A DNA stretch of 64,000 bases from Motiliproteus sp041586615 (GTDB lineage: Bacteria; Pseudomonadota; Gammaproteobacteria; Pseudomonadales; Balneatricaceae). The stretch's first letter is position 1. Each line of letters begins with the position of its first letter. The notes beneath the pieces are model-generated. The model did not search any database, was not told the origin of the DNA, and worked only from the letters and a program-made list of their open reading frames with translations. Shown here piece after piece: positions 60,499-64,000 of the stretch. The stretch is taken from positions 1-64,000 of the forward strand of contig JBFGZS010000004.1 in NCBI GenBank assembly GCA_041586615.1. The letters are read 5' to 3'. A program made the position numbers and the translations under genes.

Positions 60499-61371
60499 AT
60501 GAGTGGCAGAAATCTAGGCGTTGTCGCAGCGATATTGCTGCTATTGGTTGTCGGTTCCAAGACGCTGTATATCGTTAAGCAAACTGAACGTGCGGTGCTG
60601 TTGCAATTTGGCGAAGTCGTCAATCCCGATGTGCAGCCGGGCTTGCGGTTTATGATCCCGATTGTGAACGAGGTCCGCAAGTTCGATGGACGGGTTCAGA
60701 TGCTGGATACGCGTCCGCAAAATTACCTGACACTCGAGAAAAAGCGTTTGATCGTGGATTCTTTCGTAAAATGGCGGATCGCCGATGTGCGGATCTACTA
60801 TACCGCGACGTCGGGCGACGAGTTTCGTGCGGCGGATCTGCTTTCTTCGCGGGTCGATACCGGGCTGCGTAACAAGTTTGGTCAGCGGACCATTAACGAA
60901 GTCGTATCCGGTGAGCGCGAAGATATGATGGTCGATCTCACCAATGATCTGAATCAGATTACGCAAGATGAGCTGGGGATCGAACTGGTGGATATCCGGG
61001 TTAAGCGGATTGATCTGCCGGGAGAAGTCAGTCAGTCGGTGTATGACCGGATGCGCAGTGAGCGCGAGCGTGAAGCGCGAGATCTGCGCTCAAAGGGTAT
61101 GGAGCTTGCTGAGGGTGTGCGCGCCGATGCCGACCGTCAGAAGGCGGTTATCTTGGCCGAGGCATTTCGTGAAGCAGAAACCATCCGGGGTGAAGGTGAT
61201 GCGATTGCGGCGGCAACCTACGCCGAAGCCTTTAGCCGGGATGCAGAGTTTTATTCGTTTTCACGTAGCTTGACAGCGTATAAGCAGAGCTTTAATAGCA
61301 GTGGCGATATCATGGTCGTGAAGCCTGATAGCGAATTCTTTAAATACTTGAATAATGCTAAAGGCAAATAG
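60499..61371 (+). CDS. hflC: FtsH modulator HflC
   Basis: A 290-residue SPFH protein. An N-terminal membrane helix (~8-25) is followed by VKQTERAVLLQFGEVVNPDVQPGLRFMIP and a long coiled helix (SVYDRMRSEREREARDLRSKGMELAEGVRADADRQ). It forms alternating rings with HflK around FtsH. It starts with no gap after hflK and ends with FKYLNNAKGK. Confidence 0.95.
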   Translation: MSGRNLGVVAAILLLLVVGSKTLYIVKQTERAVLLQFGEVVNPDVQPGLRFMIPIVNEVRKFDGRVQMLDTRPQNYLTLEKKRLIVDSFVKWRIADVRIYYTATSGDEFRAADLLSSRVDTGLRNKFGQRTINEVVSGEREDMMVDLTNDLNQITQDELGIELVDIRVKRIDLPGEVSQSVYDRMRSEREREARDLRSKGMELAEGVRADADRQKAVILAEAFREAETIRGEGDAIAAATYAEAFSRDAEFYSFSRSLTAYKQSFNSSGDIMVVKPDSEFFKYLNNAKGK

Positions 61372-61688
61372 CACGTGTTAAAAAAGCCTTAGGACCTGCC
61401 ATCGATACGACAGTGTGGGTGGTGGGCCGGGCTTTTTTGATTACAAGTTGCGCAATTGTGCTGCGTTAGAAAGAGTGATCGTGGTAGAATTCTGCAACCG
61501 GGATACGTCCCGGTTTTTTTGTGGCTACGGATTGTTGTTTGGCATCTAGTTGTTTGGCATCTAAAGATGCCGCGTCAGGGTGAATGGGCTCGCTGGTTTA
61601 ATGCGCATAGCCCATGCCCCGCGCGTTAAGTCGCCGGAGCAAGCCGCAGCTTTTTCCAGAAGCGTTGTGCGTAACGAATTGTAGTTGT
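61372..61688. other. Intergenic region with terminators and short direct repeat
   Basis: About 315 bases between hflC and the DUF2065 gene. A 9-bp inverted repeat AAAAAAGCC/GGCTTTTTT (61380-61388 and 61430-61438) can end the hfl operon mRNA. A second intrinsic terminator is at 61498. A perfect 15-base direct repeat GTTGTTTGGCATCTA occurs twice in tandem around 61534-61563. No gene recognised. Confidence 0.55.
61498..61520 (+). terminator. Rho-independent terminator
   Basis: CCGGGA-TACG-TCCCGG followed by seven T residues. Just upstream is TAGAAT, a possible -10 element, so a very short transcript ending here is conceivable; otherwise it backs up the hflC terminator. Confidence 0.85.
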
Positions 61689-61880
61689 ATGAGTTTTTGG
61701 CGTGAATTATCTATCGCTTTGTGTTTGATGCTGGTTCTCGAAGGGGTTATTCCGTTCTTGTATCCGCAGCGCTGGCGCAAGCTCGTGGCTCAATTGGCGC
61801 AGATTGATGATGGTTTGTTGCGACTTATCGGGCTCTTCAGCATGTTGTTGGGTACCGGGGCGCTCTATCTGATTCACTGA
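61689..61880 (+). CDS. DUF2065 small membrane protein (YjeT family)
   Basis: A 63-residue protein with two hydrophobic helices (SIALCLMLVLEGVIPFLYP and LIGLFSMLLGTGALYLI) joined by QRWRKLVAQLAQIDDG. The pattern LVLEG-IPFLYPQRWRK matches YjeT, which lies next to hflC in many Gammaproteobacteria. Function unknown. The ATG at 61689 is used; the frame extends further upstream but only the last 63 residues match. Ribosome site weak. Confidence 0.82.
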   Translation: MSFWRELSIALCLMLVLEGVIPFLYPQRWRKLVAQLAQIDDGLLRLIGLFSMLLGTGALYLIH

Positions 61881-61909
61881 TAACCCGAAAGGGGGAGAAG
61901 ATCACAATC

Positions 61910-63091
61910 ATGTCTATTGCCGATCGTTGGTTACTGCCCGATGGTGTGAAAGAGGTTCTGCCAGCCGAAGCACGGCAGATAGAAGCCTTGCGTCGACAGT
62001 TGCTTGATCTGTTCGATAGCTGGGGCTACGAGTTGGTTATGCCGCCGCTGATTGAATACCTGGAGTCGTTGCTGACGGGGACGGGGAATGATCTGGCATT
62101 GAGTACCTTTAAAGTCACCGATCAGCTGACCGGGCGCATGATGGGGCTGCGGGCCGATACAACGCCGCAGGTTGCACGAATCGACGCGCATAGTTTACAG
62201 CGGGAGGCGCCTTCACGGCTTTGTTATGTGAACTCGGTGCTGCATACCGTGCCTGCCAGTTTGTTAACCGGGCGTTCGCCCTTACAGATTGGTGCCGAGC
62301 TCTACGGTCATGGCGGCGGTGAGAGTGATCTGGAAGTGATCAGCCTGATGCTGGAAATGCTGCAGGTGTTGCAGCCGGATCAACAGCTGACGCTGGATCT
62401 GGGGCATGTGGGTATTTATCGGGCGCTGGTTGGCCAAAGTGGTCTGGCGGCAGATCAGGCTGCAGAGCTGTTTGATCTGCTGCAACGCAAGGCGTTGACC
62501 GAGCTTGATGTACGTTTAGCGTCGCTGCCGCTGAGTGAATCGCTGGCGGAATGCTTTCGCCGGTTACCGCGCTTAAATGGCTCCATTGCGGTGCTCGATG
62601 AGGCGCGAGCCTTGCTGGCCGGGGATGCCAAGGTCATGGTGGCCCTGAATGAGTTGCAAGCCGTATGCGCGGCAGTATCCAGTCGTTATCCGCAGGTTGA
62701 GCTGTACCTGGATCTGGGTGAGCTGCGTGGGTTTAACTACCATACGGGAATTGTTTTTGCGGCCTATTTGCCGGTCTTTGGCGAGGCGTTGTGCAAAGGG
62801 GGGCGTTATGATGAGATTGGTCGCGATTTTGGTCGAGCTCGCCCCGCGACAGGTTTTAGTGCGGATTTGAAAGTCCTGGCAGAAATTTGTGCCGGGAAGC
62901 CGAAGGCGCGTACGGCTATTTTAGCACCGGCTGGCAGTGATGAGGCCTTGTGGGCGCAGGTGCGAAACCTGCGTGCTGACGGTGAGCGTGTTATTGTTGA
63001 GTTGCCTGGCCAGCCCGGTGACGCACAGGAGATGGGGTGTGATAGGCATCTCGTTTTCGTGGATGGGAACTGGCGGGTCCAGCCCCTGTAA
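61910..63091 (+). CDS. hisZ: ATP phosphoribosyltransferase regulatory subunit HisZ
   Basis: A 393-residue histidyl-tRNA-synthetase-like protein lacking the anticodon-binding domain. Motif 2-like segments are MGLRADTTPQVARIDAHSLQREAPSRLCYVNSVLHT and GAELYGHGGGESDLEVI; GRYDEIGRDFGRARPATGFSADLKVL ends the catalytic-like domain. With the short HisG it forms the first enzyme of histidine synthesis; the presence of hisZ implies a short HisG elsewhere in the genome. GGGGGAGAAG precedes the ATG. purA follows after 34 bases. Confidence 0.95.
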   Translation: MSIADRWLLPDGVKEVLPAEARQIEALRRQLLDLFDSWGYELVMPPLIEYLESLLTGTGNDLALSTFKVTDQLTGRMMGLRADTTPQVARIDAHSLQREAPSRLCYVNSVLHTVPASLLTGRSPLQIGAELYGHGGGESDLEVISLMLEMLQVLQPDQQLTLDLGHVGIYRALVGQSGLAADQAAELFDLLQRKALTELDVRLASLPLSESLAECFRRLPRLNGSIAVLDEARALLAGDAKVMVALNELQAVCAAVSSRYPQVELYLDLGELRGFNYHTGIVFAAYLPVFGEALCKGGRYDEIGRDFGRARPATGFSADLKVLAEICAGKPKARTAILAPAGSDEALWAQVRNLRADGERVIVELPGQPGDAQEMGCDRHLVFVDGNWRVQPL

Positions 63092-63125
63092 TTTTTTATG
63101 ACTGTTAGTTAGAGAATAGCAATCC

Positions 63126-64000
63126 ATGGGCAAGAATGTCGTAGTGCTGGGCACCCAATGGGGTGACGAAGGTAAAGGTAAAATTGTCGATCTGCTTACA
63201 GAGCAGGCGTCTGCTGTCGTCCGCTTTCAAGGAGGGCATAATGCGGGCCATACGCTGGTCATTGATGGTAAAAAAACGGTGCTGCACCTGATCCCCTCGG
63301 GCGTGTTGCGTGAGGGTGTTGTTTGTCTGATCGGTAACGGCGTGGTGTTGTCACCGGAGGCATTGCTGAAAGAGATTCGCGAGCTTGAGGCTTCCGGTGT
63401 TCCGGTTCGCGAGCGTTTGCGGCTAAGTCCGTCTTGTCCGCTGATTCTGCCGTATCATGTGGCGCTTGATCAGGCGCGCGAACTTGCGCGGGGTGAGGCG
63501 AAAATCGGTACGACCGGTCGCGGTATTGGTCCTGCGTATGAAGATAAAGTCGCGCGTCGTGGACTGCGTCTGTGTGATGCCCTGGATCCGGCACGTTTTG
63601 CGACCAAGTTGAAAGAAATACTTGAGTATCACAACTTTTCGCTGCAAAACTACTACAAAGTCGAGCCGGTTGATTTCCAGAAAACCTTCGATGATACCTT
63701 GGCAATGATCGAAGAGATTCGCCCGATGGTGGCGGATGTCACCGGTATGCTGCATGAGTACCGTCGCAACGGTGAGAACGTCTTGTTTGAAGGCGCGCAA
63801 GGCTCGCTGCTGGATATCGACCACGGTACCTATCCCTACGTAACGTCTTCAAACACCACGGCGGGCGGTGCGGCTACCGGTAGTGGCTTTGGTCCTTTGT
63901 ACCTTGATTACATCTTGGGTATTACCAAGGCGTATACGACGCGCGTTGGTTCTGGGCCGTTTCCGACTGAATTGTTCTGTGATATTGGTGCGCACCTGGC
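63126..64000 (+). CDS. purA: Adenylosuccinate synthetase (partial, C-terminus beyond window)
   Basis: The first ~291 residues of PurA. The P-loop GDEGKGK (13-19), FQGGHNAGHTLVI, GTTGRGIGPAYEDK and FEGAQGSLLDIDHGTYPYVTSSNT are all present; TRVGSGPFPTEL is the last visible segment. It converts IMP and aspartate to adenylosuccinate using GTP. ATG at 63126. The frame runs off the right edge intact. Confidence 0.97.
   Translation, partial: MGKNVVVLGTQWGDEGKGKIVDLLTEQASAVVRFQGGHNAGHTLVIDGKKTVLHLIPSGVLREGVVCLIGNGVVLSPEALLKEIRELEASGVPVRERLRLSPSCPLILPYHVALDQARELARGEAKIGTTGRGIGPAYEDKVARRGLRLCDALDPARFATKLKEILEYHNFSLQNYYKVEPVDFQKTFDDTLAMIEEIRPMVADVTGMLHEYRRNGENVLFEGAQGSLLDIDHGTYPYVTSSNTTAGGAATGSGFGPLYLDYILGITKAYTTRVGSGPFPTELFCDIGAHL

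Overview
The window reads as a chromosomal segment of a gammaproteobacterium close to the Pseudomonas/Oceanospirillum-type lineages (inference). The strongest clue is the right-hand third: rsgA-orn-queG-nnr-tsaE-amidase-mutL-miaA-hfq-hflX-hflK-hflC-DUF2065-hisZ-purA. This conserved order, preceded by psd and a RhdA-like rhodanese, is typical of Pseudomonas and relatives. No rRNA, tRNA, CRISPR array, complete insertion sequence or prophage was recognised. G+C looks to be in the high fifties by eye, with sstT and a few intergenic stretches lower.

Left third (1-21.9 kb). A truncated solute-binding protein and a roughly 1 kb gene-free stretch precede an SLC13-type permease and a forward-strand bifunctional glutathionylspermidine synthetase/amidase. 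A long reverse-strand array follows, 16.1 kb down to 5.5 kb: LysR regulator, DUF1445 protein (D-glutamate cyclase-related), TRAP transporter DctPQM, 5-oxoprolinase PxpABC, an N-terminally short NAD-glutamate dehydrogenase and a 73-residue unknown. Read together, this is a candidate route taking 5-oxoproline or D-glutamate to L-glutamate and then to 2-oxoglutarate. Next comes a reverse-strand membrane/ion block: MscS channel, DUF432-like protein, CNNM-type (DUF21) protein and MgtE.

Middle (21.9-49.1 kb). A patchwork of accessory and housekeeping genes: Sel1-repeat protein, a decayed ORF carrying tetranucleotide repeats, an orphan cupin, kbl-tdh and sstT (threonine/serine use), a candidate small RNA, an M48 peptidase, an XRE-cupin regulator, a Rap1a/Tai-like secreted protein whose signal peptide is built from 15-bp repeats, a lytic transglycosylase, a small outer-membrane protein, MarC, topoisomerase III, an ExeA-like membrane ATPase, a CBS protein, CinA, two HDOD proteins, YgfZ, Psd, rhodanese and RsgA.

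Right (49.2-64 kb). Forward-strand RNA/tRNA/cell-wall/repair housekeeping genes ending in partial purA.

The most interesting non-coding signal is a dispersed family of intergenic elements near 0.8, 3.3, 16.7, 32.6, 39.8 and 41.7 kb. They are built from small hairpins and most end in CAGGTTA(A/G). Two full copies show wobble-compatible changes in their stems, which points to structure at the RNA level. Several genes also carry short tandem repeats in or beside their start regions (miaA, the Rap1a-like gene, topB upstream, the ExeA-like ATPase).
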